A stretch of DNA of 64,000 bases from Pseudidiomarina piscicola (GTDB taxonomy: Bacteria > Pseudomonadota > Gammaproteobacteria > Enterobacterales > Alteromonadaceae). The stretch spans positions 62,001 to 126,000 of the forward strand of contig NZ_CADCXY010000002.1 of assembly GCF_902806985.1 (NCBI RefSeq), given 5' to 3'. The notes below the pieces were generated by a model. The model was not told where the DNA came from. It did not search any database and saw only the letters and a list, made by a program, of their open reading frames with translations. The position numbers were made by a program, and so were the translations under genes. Below, piece after piece: positions 1 to 10,292 of the stretch. Each line of letters opens with the position of its first letter. Position 1 is the first letter of the stretch.

Positions 1-1011
1 GTCAGTTGTACGGAAATAGAACTGTGGACGATAGCCTTTAAAGAATGGCGTGTGACGGCCACCTTCTTCTTTGTTCAATACATATACTTCCGCTTCGAAT
101 TTCGTGTGCGGAGTGATTGAACCTGGCTTCGCCAATACTTGGCCACGTTGGATCTCGTCACGCTTAGTACCACGCAACAACGCACCGATGTTCTCGCCTG
201 CACGACCTTCGTCAAGCAATTTACGGAACATTTCAACACCAGTTACGATGGTCTTGGTGGTGTCTTTGATACCAACGATTTCTACTTCGTCACCTGTGCG
301 AACGATACCACGCTCTACACGACCAGTTACAACGGTACCACGACCTGAGATCGAGAATACGTCTTCGATTGGCATGATGAACGGCTTATCGATATCACGC
401 TCTGGCTCTGGAATGTAGCTATCTAAAGCTTCTGCCAGTTCGATGATTTTCGCTTCCCACTGCTCTTCGCCTTCCAACGCTTTCAACGCTGAACCTTGAA
501 CAACTGGTAAGTCGTCACCTGGGAAGTCGTATTCTGAAAGCAATTCACGTACTTCCATTTCTACCAATTCCAACAACTCTTCGTCGTCAACCATGTCACA
601 TTTGTTCATGAAGACAACGATGTACGGAACGCCTACCTGACGTGAAAGCAAGATGTGCTCACGCGTTTGTGGCATTGGGCCGTCAGTTGAAGCGACTACC
701 AAAATCGCGCCGTCCATTTGCGCAGCACCGGTGATCATGTTTTTCACATAGTCAGCGTGTCCTGGGCAGTCAACGTGTGCGTAGTGACGCGTAGGAGTGT
801 CATACTCTACGTGTGAAGTAGAGATGGTGATACCACGCGCTTTTTCTTCTGGAGCGTTATCGATTGCTGCGAAGTCTTTCGCTGCGCCACCATAGGTTTT
901 AGCCAATACAGTGGTGATAGCTGCAGTCAGAGTAGTTTTACCGTGGTCAACGTGGCCGATAGTACCGACGTTCACATGCGGTTTCGAACGTTCAAATTTT
1001 TCTTTTGACAT
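1..1011 (-). CDS. tuf: Elongation factor Tu, first copy, 3' end cut by window edge
   Basis: EF-Tu carries aminoacyl-tRNA to the ribosome as a GTP complex. The reading frame starts at the ATG ending at 1011 and runs off the left edge, so about 57 C-terminal residues are missing by comparison with the complete copy at 18725-19909. The translated part has the GTPase signatures [13 protein letters not shown] and NKCD. It is the last gene of the str operon, 59 bases after fusA. I count 17 base differences from the second copy over the shared 1011 bases. All fall in third codon positions, and 14 of them lie between 865 and 967. Confidence 0.98.
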   Translation of the reverse strand, partial: MSKEKFERSKPHVNVGTIGHVDHGKTTLTAAITTVLAKTYGGAAKDFAAIDNAPEEKARGITISTSHVEYDTPTRHYAHVDCPGHADYVKNMITGAAQMDGAILVVASTDGPMPQTREHILLSRQVGVPYIVVFMNKCDMVDDEELLELVEMEVRELLSEYDFPGDDLPVVQGSALKALEGEEQWEAKIIELAEALDSYIPEPERDIDKPFIMPIEDVFSISGRGTVVTGRVERGIVRTGDEVEIVGIKDTTKTIVTGVEMFRKLLDEGRAGENIGALLRGTKRDEIQRGQVLAKPGSITPHTKFEAEVYVLNKEEGGRHTPFFKGYRPQFYFRTTD

Positions 1012-1032
1012 GACTTTTCCTTAACTTAAGTT

Positions 1033-1060
1033 AAAAGTCCGGTCCCATAGAGAACCGGAC
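1033..1060 (-). terminator. Hairpin between fusA and tuf, possible attenuator
   Basis: On the minus strand a 7-bp stem (GTCCGGT/ACCGGAC) is followed directly by TTTTAA, between the fusA stop and the tuf start. It resembles a weak intrinsic terminator and could lower read-through into tuf or mark an RNA processing point. The U-tract is short, so full termination is unlikely. Confidence 0.45.
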
Positions 1061-1070
1061 CAGACTCTAC

Positions 1071-3194
1071 TTAATCTTTAGTTTGACGAGCAGCAATAAC
1101 CTGCTCAGCAATGTTGTTTGGTGCTTCAGCGTACTTCAAGAATTCCATTGCATAAGATGCACGGCCCTGAGTCTGCGAACGCAGGTCAGTAGCGTAACCG
1201 AACATTTCTGATAATGGAACTTGCGCGCGAACTTCTTTCAAATCACCTGGAGCATCTTCCATGCCTTCGATGATACCGCGACGACGGTTCAAGTCACCAA
1301 CTACGTCACCCATGAATTCTTCAGGGGTCACAACTTCAACTTTCATCATTGGCTCTAGAACTGCTGGGTTCGCTTGCAACGCGCCTTTTTTGAACGCCAT
1401 GCTACCGGCAATTTTAAATGCCATTTCAGAAGAGTCAACATCGTGGTATGAACCATCATACAACGTTGCTTTAACGCCAAGTACTGGGTAGCCCGCAAGT
1501 ACACCATTCTGCATTTGCTCTTGGATACCCTTATCAACCGCTGGAATGTATTCCTTCGGTACCACACCACCTACGATTTCGTTGACGAACTCGTAGTTTG
1601 GCGTTTCGTCGTCGGTAGGATCAAAGTCCATTGGCTCAAGTTTCAACCAAACGTGACCAAACTGACCACGACCACCTGATTGACGTACGAATTTACCTTC
1701 GATTTCCACCGCTTGGCGGATGCTTTCACGGTACGCAACCTGAGGCTTACCTACGTTACATTCTACGTTGAATTCACGCTTCATACGGTCAACGATGATA
1801 TCAAGGTGAAGTTCACCCATACCAGAGATGATCGTTTGGCCTGATTCTTCGTCAGTTTTAACGCGGAAAGACGGATCTTCTGCAGCCAATTTACCCAAAG
1901 CAATACCCATTTTTTCTTGGTCTGCTTTAGTTTTTGGTTCTACAGCAACAGAGATTACCGGCTCAGGGAATTCCATCCGCTCGAGGGTAATGATGTTGTT
2001 CGGATCACATAAAGTATCACCGGTAGTTACGTCTTTCAGACCGATTGCAGCAGCGATGTCACCAGCCAAGATCTCTTTGATCTCTTGACGGTCGTTCGCG
2101 TGCATCTGAACCATACGGCCAATACGCTCACGCTTGCTCTTCACTGGGTTAAATACTGTATCACCTTGTGATACGACACCCGAGTAAACGCGCAAGAACG
2201 TCAAAGTACCAACAAACGGGTCCGTTGCGATTTTGAACGCCAACGCTGAGAAGGGTTCTTTATCGTCAGACTTACGCACGCCTTCAGACTCATCGTCCAA
2301 AATACCGCGAATTGCTTTTACTTCGGTTGGTGACGGCAAGTATTCGATGACAGCATCCAATACCGCTTGCACACCTTTGTTCTTAAATGCAGAGCCACAC
2401 AAGGTAAGAACGATTTCGTTGTTCAACGTACGCTCACGTAAACCTTGTTTGATTTCAGCTTCTGACAACTCACCTTCTTCAAGGTATTTGTTCATCAGCT
2501 CTTCATTAGCTTCTGCAGCAGCTTCTACCAACTCGTTGTGAAGCTCTTCAGCTTCATCTTGAAGTTCCGCAGGAATGGCTTCATAAGTGAAGGTCATGCC
2601 TGAGTCTTCTTCGTTCCAGTTGATCGCTTTCATTTTGATAAGATCAACCACACCTTTGAAGTTGTCTTCTGCGCCGATATTCAAATGAATCGGAACTGCA
2701 GTCGCGTTCAAACGAGTTTTAAGCTGCTCAACGACACGCATGTAGTCGGCACCAGCACGGTCCATCTTATTGACGAACACCATACGTGGTACTTCATACT
2801 TGTTAGCCTGACGCCATACAGTTTCAGTTTGCGGCTGCACACCAGATGAACCACAAAGCACAACTACGGCACCATCAAGTACACGCAGTGAACGTTCTAC
2901 TTCGATGGTGAAGTCAACGTGTCCTGGAGTATCGATGATATTTACGCGGTGCTCTGGGAACTGCTGGTCCATACCTTTCCAGAAACAGGTAACCGCAGCT
3001 GAGGTAATAGTAATACCACGCTCTTGTTCCTGTGCCATCCAGTCGGTAGTTGCTGCACCGTCATGTACCTCACCTAATTTGTGAGACAGACCAGTGTAAA
3101 ACAACACACGCTCTGTGGTGGTTGTTTTACCTGCGTCTACGTGAGCACAGATACCGATATTACGGTAGCGCTCAATCGATGTTTTACGGGCCAT
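1071..3194 (-). CDS. fusA: Elongation factor G
   Basis: EF-G is the GTPase that drives translocation of tRNA and mRNA on the ribosome and helps recycle it. The 707-residue product has the usual length. G1 AHVDAGKT lies at residues 17-24, DTPGH near residue 90 and NKMD near 143, followed by the EF-G domains II to V up to a conserved C-terminus (region containing [14 protein letters not shown]). It lies 27 bases after rpsG in the classical rpsL-rpsG-fusA-tuf order, so it is probably co-transcribed from the rpsL promoter. Nothing is unusual. Confidence 0.99.
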   Translation of the reverse strand: MARKTSIERYRNIGICAHVDAGKTTTTERVLFYTGLSHKLGEVHDGAATTDWMAQEQERGITITSAAVTCFWKGMDQQFPEHRVNIIDTPGHVDFTIEVERSLRVLDGAVVVLCGSSGVQPQTETVWRQANKYEVPRMVFVNKMDRAGADYMRVVEQLKTRLNATAVPIHLNIGAEDNFKGVVDLIKMKAINWNEEDSGMTFTYEAIPAELQDEAEELHNELVEAAAEANEELMNKYLEEGELSEAEIKQGLRERTLNNEIVLTLCGSAFKNKGVQAVLDAVIEYLPSPTEVKAIRGILDDESEGVRKSDDKEPFSALAFKIATDPFVGTLTFLRVYSGVVSQGDTVFNPVKSKRERIGRMVQMHANDRQEIKEILAGDIAAAIGLKDVTTGDTLCDPNNIITLERMEFPEPVISVAVEPKTKADQEKMGIALGKLAAEDPSFRVKTDEESGQTIISGMGELHLDIIVDRMKREFNVECNVGKPQVAYRESIRQAVEIEGKFVRQSGGRGQFGHVWLKLEPMDFDPTDDETPNYEFVNEIVGGVVPKEYIPAVDKGIQEQMQNGVLAGYPVLGVKATLYDGSYHDVDSSEMAFKIAGSMAFKKGALQANPAVLEPMMKVEVVTPEEFMGDVVGDLNRRRGIIEGMEDAPGDLKEVRAQVPLSEMFGYATDLRSQTQGRASYAMEFLKYAEAPNNIAEQVIAARQTKD

Positions 3195-3221
3195 AAATTC
3201 CTCTTTAGCTTTACTGTGTTT

Positions 3222-3692
3222 TTACCAGCGGTAATGAGCAAACGCTTTGTTTGCTTCGGCCATACGGTGGACGTCTTCACGCTTCTTCACAGCAGAGCCT
3301 TTGTTTTCAGATGCGTCTAGCATTTCACCAGCTAGGCGCTGAGCCATGGATTTTTCACCCCGAGTACGCGCGGCATCAACTAACCAACGCATAGCCAGTG
3401 CATTACGACGCACCGGACGAACTTCTACTGGTACTTGGTAAGTTGAACCACCAACGCGGCGCGACTTAACCTCTACCGTAGGACGAACGTTGTCCAATGC
3501 GGTTTCAAAAACTTCTAAGTGCTCTTTCTTTGTCTTTTCAGACATGATGTCTAAAGCACCGTAGATAATTTGTTCTGCGACAGATTTTTTGCCGTCAACC
3601 ATGACGACATTGATAAATTTAGCCAACAACTCTGATCCGAACTTAGGGTCCGGAAGGATTTTACGTTGACCAATGACGCGTCTTCTAGGCAT
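3222..3692 (-). CDS. rpsG: 30S ribosomal protein S7
   Basis: S7 binds 16S rRNA and nucleates assembly of the 30S head. The 156-residue protein begins [16 protein letters not shown] and has the family's usual length; it lacks the longer tail of E. coli K-12 S7. It is the second gene of the str operon, 78 bases after rpsL. In E. coli S7 represses its own operon by binding the rpsL-rpsG intercistronic RNA. A spacer of similar size exists here, but I did not verify the binding fold. Confidence 0.98.
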   Translation of the reverse strand: MPRRRVIGQRKILPDPKFGSELLAKFINVVMVDGKKSVAEQIIYGALDIMSEKTKKEHLEVFETALDNVRPTVEVKSRRVGGSTYQVPVEVRPVRRNALAMRWLVDAARTRGEKSMAQRLAGEMLDASENKGSAVKKREDVHRMAEANKAFAHYRW

Positions 3693-3770
3693 CTTAATAT
3701 TCTCCGATTAATTCAGGGTATTACCCAAAACTTACAATTTACAGTGTTTGGCCTTACTAACGGAGAACCG

Positions 3771-4145
3771 TTAAGACTTCGGCCGCTTCGCGCCGTACTT
3801 CGAACGGCCTTGACGCCGATCGTTTACGCCAGCACAGTCAAGCGCACCGCGCACTGTGTGATAACGAACACCTGGCAAGTCTTTTACACGACCGCCGCGA
3901 ATCAATACGACTGAGTGTTCTTGCAGGTTGTGACCTTCACCACCGATGTACGAAGAAACTTCGTAACCGTTCGTCAAACGCACACGGCATACTTTACGTA
4001 GCGCTGAGTTCGGCTTTTTCGGGGTGGTTGTGTAAACACGGGTACATACACCGCGTTTCTGTGGGCAAGACTCAAGTGCCGGAACGTTGCTCTTAACAAC
4101 CGGCTTATGACGTCCTTTGCGCACCAGCTGATTAACTGTTGCCAT
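3771..4145 (-). CDS. rpsL: 30S ribosomal protein S12
   Basis: S12 sits at the decoding centre and controls accuracy. The 124-residue protein is close to E. coli S12 throughout. Both lysines at which streptomycin-resistance changes classically occur are present, in [11 protein letters not shown] and GGRVKDLPG, so this looks like a sensitive-type allele. It is the first gene of the str operon, about 95 bases downstream of a strong promoter. Confidence 0.99.
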   Translation of the reverse strand: MATVNQLVRKGRHKPVVKSNVPALESCPQKRGVCTRVYTTTPKKPNSALRKVCRVRLTNGYEVSSYIGGEGHNLQEHSVVLIRGGRVKDLPGVRYHTVRGALDCAGVNDRRQGRSKYGAKRPKS

Positions 4146-4239
4146 TCATAACTCCTGGTTTTGTTGATGTCGCTCAACAGGGTGAAAATCCAAATTCCCC
4201 ACAACAACGGGCTAAATGCCCTAAATATGGGGAGGCCGA

Positions 4240-4268
4240 ATTTTAATGGTCAATAATTGGACTGTCAA
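4240..4268 (-). promoter_or_regulatory. Promoter of the rpsL-rpsG-fusA-tuf operon
   Basis: Read on the minus strand, TTGACA (4263-4268) and TAAAAT (4240-4245) are separated by exactly 17 bases, a near-consensus sigma-70 promoter. It leaves a 5' leader of about 90 bases before rpsL. This is by sequence match only. Confidence 0.8.
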
Positions 4269-4320
4269 GGAAAAGCGACGATTGACCTTGGGCCAACCGT
4301 ACACTTTACTGTGGGATAAG

Positions 4321-5898
4321 CTAATTGTCAGGCTGGGTAAGCACGTTACGCGCTTCTTCATTAAAAGCGCTCGACTGATTATTTAGCATCACGACAGCAC
4401 GCGAGCCATCGAGGTAAAAACCAACATAGCTGGCGAAACCGCCAGTTTGGCCATTATGCCATGCGTAAACTTTCCCCGCATCATCTGTCTGTAAAAACCA
4501 CCCCAATGCTTGCTGGCAGCAAGAGCCAAACTCGGTGCGTGGGGTCAGCAGCAACTCGCGTAATTGCGGTTGCTGCTGCAAGCGTTGTTGTAGGCCTTCA
4601 ACATAAGCGACCATATCAGGTAGCGTTGCGACGATGCCACCCGCCCCTGCAAGCGCCTTAAAACGCCATGGTGCAACTTGATTGCCCATTCCATCGTACG
4701 GTAAGGCTAGTTGCTTATCGACCGCTGAGCCGGCGATAGCAAGCTGCGCATCGGTCATGTTAAAAGGTTCGAAGACCCGCGCTTCGAGCAACTGTGCCAA
4801 GTCCGACTCGTTGACGATCGCAAGCGCCTCGGCTAATGTCCCTACGGCAAAATTCGAATAGAGATGTTGGTTCGCTTGCAACTCAAGCTTGCTTAGCGCA
4901 TTGCGCAAGTGTTGCCGATCATAGTGTGCATAAGGGTCATGTTGCTTGGCAGCATCGAATAAATCACCAGGTAAGCGAGGGAAACCACTGGTGTGGGTTG
5001 CTAATTGCTCCAGGGTAACCTTAGTTGGGGCCTCAGGAATTAACGACTGCAACGGCGTGTTGAGCGCTACTTGCCCCCGCTCTACTGCATCGGCAAGTAA
5101 GTAGCTAATAAACGTTTTGGTCACAGAGCCAATTTCATAACGGGTCTGTGCATCGTGGTCACCAAAATAGCTCAACTCGTTGCCCGTTGGCGTGAGAACC
5201 GCAATCGCTCCGCCCTTTTCACCGAAGCCTGCAGCTTCAAATTCAGGCGCAGGGTGATCGTCACTCACTCGTCTTAACGTTAAGGGCATCGCCATACCTT
5301 GATGCCAGGCGCCTACGTAAGCTCCTTCGGCATCGGTCTCACCCTTGAATACCGCCTTTATCATTGGCGCAGTAAACTTCAGTTGGCTGTCATTGATCTG
5401 CACATCAGCCAAGGGAATACCGTATGTTTGTTGGGCTGGGCTATCAAGGGTCCCTAGATAATCACCTGCCACTACCGCAATGTTCAGCTGTAACGGCAGC
5501 TCGCTACCATTTACATCAAGGTTACCGGCGTATTGCGCCTCGTAGTCAAGACGCTGCAAGTCTTCGGTGGTTAACTTTTGTAGCTGCAGCGGAAACGTCT
5601 GGCCTTGGGTGAATGAACCTTCAATTCGATCGCCGCTAAGCTCACCCGAAAAGCTTACCTGCAAATCGTCGACAGTGAAGGTCAAATGGCTATCGGTAAG
5701 TTCATAGTCGCTTACCGGGTGCTCATAGAGCCCTTGATTTGGGCTTGCGAAAGTGGCCACACCATCAGCTAATTTAAACCCAATCACCAAGCTAAAATTT
5801 TCTTGAAATTCGAGCTCGCCACGCCAGGTGCCATCGTCGACACTAGCATAACTATTTGAAGCAAACGCCAATAGGGCGCAAAAAATCAGTTTCCGCAC
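4321..5898 (-). CDS. Secreted serine hydrolase (beta-lactamase/class C PBP family) with duplicated N-terminal module
   Basis: The 525-residue protein starts at a GTG (5896-5898) with a GAGG ribosome site eight bases before it. Residues 1-18 look like a signal peptide ending in NSYA. The C-terminal half has the active-site motifs of the serine beta-lactamase-like fold: SVTK at 258-261, YSN at 347-349 and HNG at 481-483. This suits a DD-peptidase, esterase or related hydrolase; resistance activity cannot be inferred. Residues about 24-107 and 123-209 form two similar beta-rich repeats, each with an SPxQ..Y..P motif. It lies alone between the rpoC terminator and the str promoter and has no evident functional tie to either. 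Confidence 0.85.
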   Translation of the reverse strand: MRKLIFCALLAFASNSYASVDDGTWRGELEFQENFSLVIGFKLADGVATFASPNQGLYEHPVSDYELTDSHLTFTVDDLQVSFSGELSGDRIEGSFTQGQTFPLQLQKLTTEDLQRLDYEAQYAGNLDVNGSELPLQLNIAVVAGDYLGTLDSPAQQTYGIPLADVQINDSQLKFTAPMIKAVFKGETDAEGAYVGAWHQGMAMPLTLRRVSDDHPAPEFEAAGFGEKGGAIAVLTPTGNELSYFGDHDAQTRYEIGSVTKTFISYLLADAVERGQVALNTPLQSLIPEAPTKVTLEQLATHTSGFPRLPGDLFDAAKQHDPYAHYDRQHLRNALSKLELQANQHLYSNFAVGTLAEALAIVNESDLAQLLEARVFEPFNMTDAQLAIAGSAVDKQLALPYDGMGNQVAPWRFKALAGAGGIVATLPDMVAYVEGLQQRLQQQPQLRELLLTPRTEFGSCCQQALGWFLQTDDAGKVYAWHNGQTGGFASYVGFYLDGSRAVVMLNNQSSAFNEEARNVLTQPDN

Positions 5899-5954
5899 GG
5901 TAATGTCCTCAACCTAAGAGTAAAAGGTATTTCGCAGCCTTAAACGTAGCCCAA

Positions 5955-5990
5955 TAAAAAAGGCCAGTCGACGAATCGACTGGCCTTTTA
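5955..5990. terminator. Intrinsic terminator after rpoC
   Basis: A 10-bp perfect stem (GGCCAGTCGA/TCGACTGGCC, 5962-5971 and 5976-5985) with a four-base loop has a run of six T on the minus strand and four T on the plus strand. It ends the rplKAJL-rpoBC unit and lies just upstream of the serine hydrolase gene. Confidence 0.9.
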
Positions 5991-6009
5991 TGTAACAAAC
6001 TAAGACCGC

Positions 6010-9000
6010 TTATTCAGCGCTATCGCCTTGTTCATTTTGTTCGTCACCTTCGTTACCGAAGTTCAGCGCATCAGCAAGCTGCTGCTCTGCTTGTTCGGCG
6101 GTTAACTTAGGCGCTTCACCTTGTGCCAACGCTTCCATACGTTTGCGCGCGCGCTCGCGGTGATAAGCGAAACCGGTACCCGCTGGAATTAAGCGTCCAA
6201 CGATAACGTTTTCTTTCAGACCACGTAGTGGGTCTTGCTTACCTTGCACCGCAGCTTCGGTCAACACGCGTGTCGTTTCTTGGAACGACGCGGCAGAGAT
6301 GAACGACTCAGTCGACAATGACGCTTTGGTAATACCTAGCAATTGACGCTCGTAAGTTGCTGGAAGTTTGCCATTCGCTTCAGCGTCGGCATTGGCTGCC
6401 AGAACTTCAGAGAGCTCCATCATTTCGCCTTCAAGTAGCTCTGTCTCACCTGGGTTTAAGATAATCGCTTTACGCAACATCTGACGCACGATGGTCTCAA
6501 TGTGCTTATCGTTAATCTTAACACCCTGTAGGCGGTAAACTTCTTGAACTTCGTTAACGATGTAGTTTGCTAATGCGCTAACACCACGCAGACGCAAAAT
6601 ATCGTGCGGTGCTTCTGGACCATCGGCAATAACTTCACCTTTGGTTACCGATTCACCTTCGAAGATATTCAGCTGACGATGCTTAGGAATCATCTCTTCG
6701 TACTGATCTCCGCCGTCAGGGCGTTGAATCAGTAAGCGACGCTTGCCTTTGGTCTCTTTACCAAAGCTCACAGTACCTGTGACTTCAGCCAAGATTGCAG
6801 GCTCTTTCGGACGACGTGCTTCGAACAAGTCGGCAACACGCGGTAGACCACCGGTGATGTCTCGAGTTTTCGAGCCTTCTTGCGGAATACGTGCAACCGT
6901 ATCACCAACTTTCACCTCAGCGTTATCTTCGAGGTTGATGATCGCGTTACCTGGCAAGAAGTATTGCGCCGGCATATCGGTGTCAGCGATGTTTACATCA
7001 TTACCTTTCGCATCGACCAATTTAACCATTGGACGCATGTCTTTACCGGCACTGGTACGTTGTCCTGTTTCCAATACAACAATACTTGATAGACCGGTCA
7101 GTTCGTCCGTTTGACGGGTCATAGTGACGCCATCAATCAAGTCAACAAACTTCAGACGACCGGCTACCTCGGTCACGATTGGGTGCGTATGCGGGTCCCA
7201 ATTCGCGACGATTTCGCCAGCATCAACATTGTCGCCTTCGTCTTTCTTAAGCACTGCACCGTAAGGTACTTTATAACGCTCACGCTCGCGGCCAAACTCG
7301 TCGATCAACGTCAATTCTGTTGAACGTGAGGTGATCACAATGTTGTCATCACTATTGGTAACGAACTTAGCGTTATGCAGCTTCAAGCTACCCTTGTTTT
7401 TCACTTGGATATTGTTTGCTGCTGAGTCACGTGATGCTGCACCACCGATGTGGAAGGTACGCATTGTTAACTGTGTACCTGGTTCACCGATTGACTGTGC
7501 GGCAATAACGCCCACTGCTTCACCCTGGTTCACCAAGTGGCCACGGGCCAAGTCACGACCGTAACAGTTTGAGCAAACACCGAAGTCAGTATCACAGGTA
7601 ATTACCGAGCGAACTTTCACTTCATCAATCGAGTTTTGCTCTAACACGTCACACATTTTCTCGTCGAGCAAAGTGTTACGCGAAATCAATACATCGTTGC
7701 TGCCTGGGGCCAAAACGTCGTCACAGACCACGCGACCCAATACGCGTTCGCGCAATGGCTCAACAATGTCGCCGCCTTCGATCAATGGTTTGATGAACAA
7801 GCCATCGTGGGTACCACAGTCTTCTTGCACGATAACTACGTCTTGCGCTACGTCAACCAAACGACGTGTCAGGTAACCTGAGTTAGCCGTTTTCAGTGCC
7901 GTATCGGCCAAACCTTTACGAGCACCGTGCGTTGAGATGAAGTACTGAAGTACGTTCAAACCTTCACGGAAGTTCGCCGTAATTGGGGTTTCGATGATGG
8001 AGCCGTCTGGCTTCGCCATCAGACCACGCATACCGGCCAACTGACGAATCTGTGCAGGGCTACCACGAGCGCCTGAGTCCGCCATCATATAAACCGAGTT
8101 GAACGAGTCTTGCTCTTCTTCTTTACCTTCGCGGTTGATCACGACTTCTTTCGAAAGGTTGTCCATCATTGCTTTGGATACTTTCTCGTTCGCGGTCGAC
8201 CAAATATCGATGACTTTGTTGTACTTCTCACCGGCGGTAACTAAGCCTTGCTCAAACTGCTCTTGAATTTCAGCGACTTCTTCTTCTGCTGCGTCGATAA
8301 TTTCTTTCTTCGCATCAGGAATAACCATGTCGTCGATACCAACAGATGCACCCGCTACCATTGCGTAATGGAAACCGGTATACATAATTTGGTCAGCAAA
8401 AATAACCGTCGGCTTCAAGCCGATGTCACGATACGAACGATTCAACAAGCGGCCGATTTGCTTTTTGCCCATCGACTGGTTGATCATTTCGAACGGCATG
8501 CCTTCTGGCAAGATCAACGACAAGATTGCACGACCAACCGTGGTGTCATAAATGGTCGTAGTGTCACTGCGATCGCCTTCTTCGCTGATCACAACTTCAT
8601 CTAACCGTACTTTAACGCGTGCATGCAATTCAGCATTGCCCGAGCGATACGCTTTTTCGGCTTCCTTGGCATTCTTGAAAATCATGCCTTCGCCTTTGGC
8701 GTTAATCTTTTCGCGCGTCATGTAGTACAGACCCAAGACAACGTCCTGTGAAGGAACGATGATCGGGTCGCCACTCGCTGGTGACAAGATGTTGTTGGTA
8801 GACATCATCAGGGCACGGGCTTCGAGCTGCGCTTCAAGGGTCAATGGCAAGTGAACCGCCATTTGGTCACCATCAAAGTCGGCGTTGTAAGCCGCACACA
8901 CCAGTGGGTGTAACTGAATCGCTTTACCTTCGATAAGCACAGGTTCAAAGGCTTGGATACCCAAACGGTGCAACGTTGGTGCACGGTTAAGCATCACTGG

Positions 9001-10257
9001 GTGCTCTTTGATTACCTCATCAAGCACGTCCCAAACTTCTGGGATCTCACGCTCGACCATCTTCTTCGCAGCCTTAATGGTCGTGGCTAAACCACGTCCT
9101 TCGAGCTTGCCGTAGATGAATGGCTTAAACAGTTCCAAGGCCATCTTTTTAGGTAAACCACACTGTTGCAAACGTAGCTTAGGTCCGACCGTGATAACGG
9201 AACGGCCTGAGTAGTCAACACGCTTACCAAGTAGGTTTTGACGGAAACGGCCTTGTTTACCTTTGATCATGTCAGCAAGCGACTTCAATGGACGCTTGTT
9301 GGTGCCAGTAATGGCACGACCGCGACGACCGTTATCAAGCAACGCATCGACTGCTTCTTGCAGCATACGCTTCTCGTTGCGCACAATAATGTCTGGCGCA
9401 GCAAGGTCTAACAAACGCTTCAAGCGGTTGTTACGGTTGATCACACGACGGTACAAGTCGTTCAAGTCTGAGGTTGCGAAACGGCCACCGTCAAGTGGTA
9501 CCAATGGACGTAAATCCGGTGGTAACACAGGCAACACTTTCAAGATCATCCATTCAGGTTTGTTTCCTGACTGATGGAATGACTCAAGCAACTTCAAACG
9601 TTTGCTGATTTTCTTACGTTTGGTTTCTGAATTGGTTTCAGGTAACTCTTCACGCAAGGTTTTAATATCAGCTTCAATATCGATGTGCTTCAACAGGCTC
9701 AGAACAGCTTCTGCACCCATTTTAGCTTCGAATTCGTCGCCATTCTCTTCTAACGAATCAAGGTACTCGTCTTCAGTCAAAATTTGACCGCGTTCAAGTG
9801 TTGTCATACCACCTTCGGTAACGACATAAGATTCGAAATACAGAACCCGCTCGATATCACGTAAGGTCATATCAAGCATCAAACCGATACGGCTTGGCAA
9901 TGATTTCAAGAACCAGATATGTGCAACTGGGCTAGCCAGTTCAATGTGACCCATGCGCTCACGACGGACCTTGGTCAGCGTGACTTCAACGCCACACTTC
10001 TCACAGATCACACCGCGGTGCTTCAAGCGCTTGTACTTACCGCACAAGCACTCGTAGTCTTTCACCGGGCCAAAAATACGTGCACAGAACAAGCCGTCAC
10101 GTTCAGGTTTGAACGTACGGTAGTTGATCGTTTCTGGCTTTTTCACTTCACCGAAAGACCAGCTACGGATCATATCCGCAGAAGCAAGTCCGATGCGAAT
10201 CGCATCGAACTCTTCAGTCTGGTTTAACGGTTTTAAAAACTTTAATAAGTCTTTCAC
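6010..10257 (-). CDS. rpoC: RNA polymerase beta' subunit
   Basis: This is the catalytic clamp subunit of RNA polymerase. At 1415 residues it is a little longer than the E. coli protein, the excess being an acidic glutamine-rich tail. The N-terminal zinc ribbon is visible ([13 protein letters not shown], then CEKCG), as is the Mg2+-binding loop NADFDGD, and the second zinc site around [15 protein letters not shown]. It follows rpoB by 35 bases and is closed by the terminator at 5955-5990. Confidence 0.99.
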   Translation of the reverse strand: MKDLLKFLKPLNQTEEFDAIRIGLASADMIRSWSFGEVKKPETINYRTFKPERDGLFCARIFGPVKDYECLCGKYKRLKHRGVICEKCGVEVTLTKVRRERMGHIELASPVAHIWFLKSLPSRIGLMLDMTLRDIERVLYFESYVVTEGGMTTLERGQILTEDEYLDSLEENGDEFEAKMGAEAVLSLLKHIDIEADIKTLREELPETNSETKRKKISKRLKLLESFHQSGNKPEWMILKVLPVLPPDLRPLVPLDGGRFATSDLNDLYRRVINRNNRLKRLLDLAAPDIIVRNEKRMLQEAVDALLDNGRRGRAITGTNKRPLKSLADMIKGKQGRFRQNLLGKRVDYSGRSVITVGPKLRLQQCGLPKKMALELFKPFIYGKLEGRGLATTIKAAKKMVEREIPEVWDVLDEVIKEHPVMLNRAPTLHRLGIQAFEPVLIEGKAIQLHPLVCAAYNADFDGDQMAVHLPLTLEAQLEARALMMSTNNILSPASGDPIIVPSQDVVLGLYYMTREKINAKGEGMIFKNAKEAEKAYRSGNAELHARVKVRLDEVVISEEGDRSDTTTIYDTTVGRAILSLILPEGMPFEMINQSMGKKQIGRLLNRSYRDIGLKPTVIFADQIMYTGFHYAMVAGASVGIDDMVIPDAKKEIIDAAEEEVAEIQEQFEQGLVTAGEKYNKVIDIWSTANEKVSKAMMDNLSKEVVINREGKEEEQDSFNSVYMMADSGARGSPAQIRQLAGMRGLMAKPDGSIIETPITANFREGLNVLQYFISTHGARKGLADTALKTANSGYLTRRLVDVAQDVVIVQEDCGTHDGLFIKPLIEGGDIVEPLRERVLGRVVCDDVLAPGSNDVLISRNTLLDEKMCDVLEQNSIDEVKVRSVITCDTDFGVCSNCYGRDLARGHLVNQGEAVGVIAAQSIGEPGTQLTMRTFHIGGAASRDSAANNIQVKNKGSLKLHNAKFVTNSDDNIVITSRSTELTLIDEFGRERERYKVPYGAVLKKDEGDNVDAGEIVANWDPHTHPIVTEVAGRLKFVDLIDGVTMTRQTDELTGLSSIVVLETGQRTSAGKDMRPMVKLVDAKGNDVNIADTDMPAQYFLPGNAIINLEDNAEVKVGDTVARIPQEGSKTRDITGGLPRVADLFEARRPKEPAILAEVTGTVSFGKETKGKRRLLIQRPDGGDQYEEMIPKHRQLNIFEGESVTKGEVIADGPEAPHDILRLRGVSALANYIVNEVQEVYRLQGVKINDKHIETIVRQMLRKAIILNPGETELLEGEMMELSEVLAANADAEANGKLPATYERQLLGITKASLSTESFISAASFQETTRVLTEAAVQGKQDPLRGLKENVIVGRLIPAGTGFAYHRERARKRMEALAQGEAPKLTAEQAEQQLADALNFGNEGDEQNEQGDSAE

Positions 10258-10292
10258 GATTTATCTCCTGGCAATTAGCGTCCGGTGTGGTC

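Noticed and set aside
71..418. 115-codon plus-strand frame inside tuf, repeated identically at 18969-19316
   Set aside because: It is the antisense shadow of the EF-Tu gene. It occurs in both copies only because tuf itself is duplicated, and its product looks like no family.
4321..5898. Antibiotic-resistance beta-lactamase
   Set aside because: The SxxK, YxN and HxG motifs are shared by many DD-peptidases and esterases. Nothing here points to lactam hydrolysis or to a mobile context.
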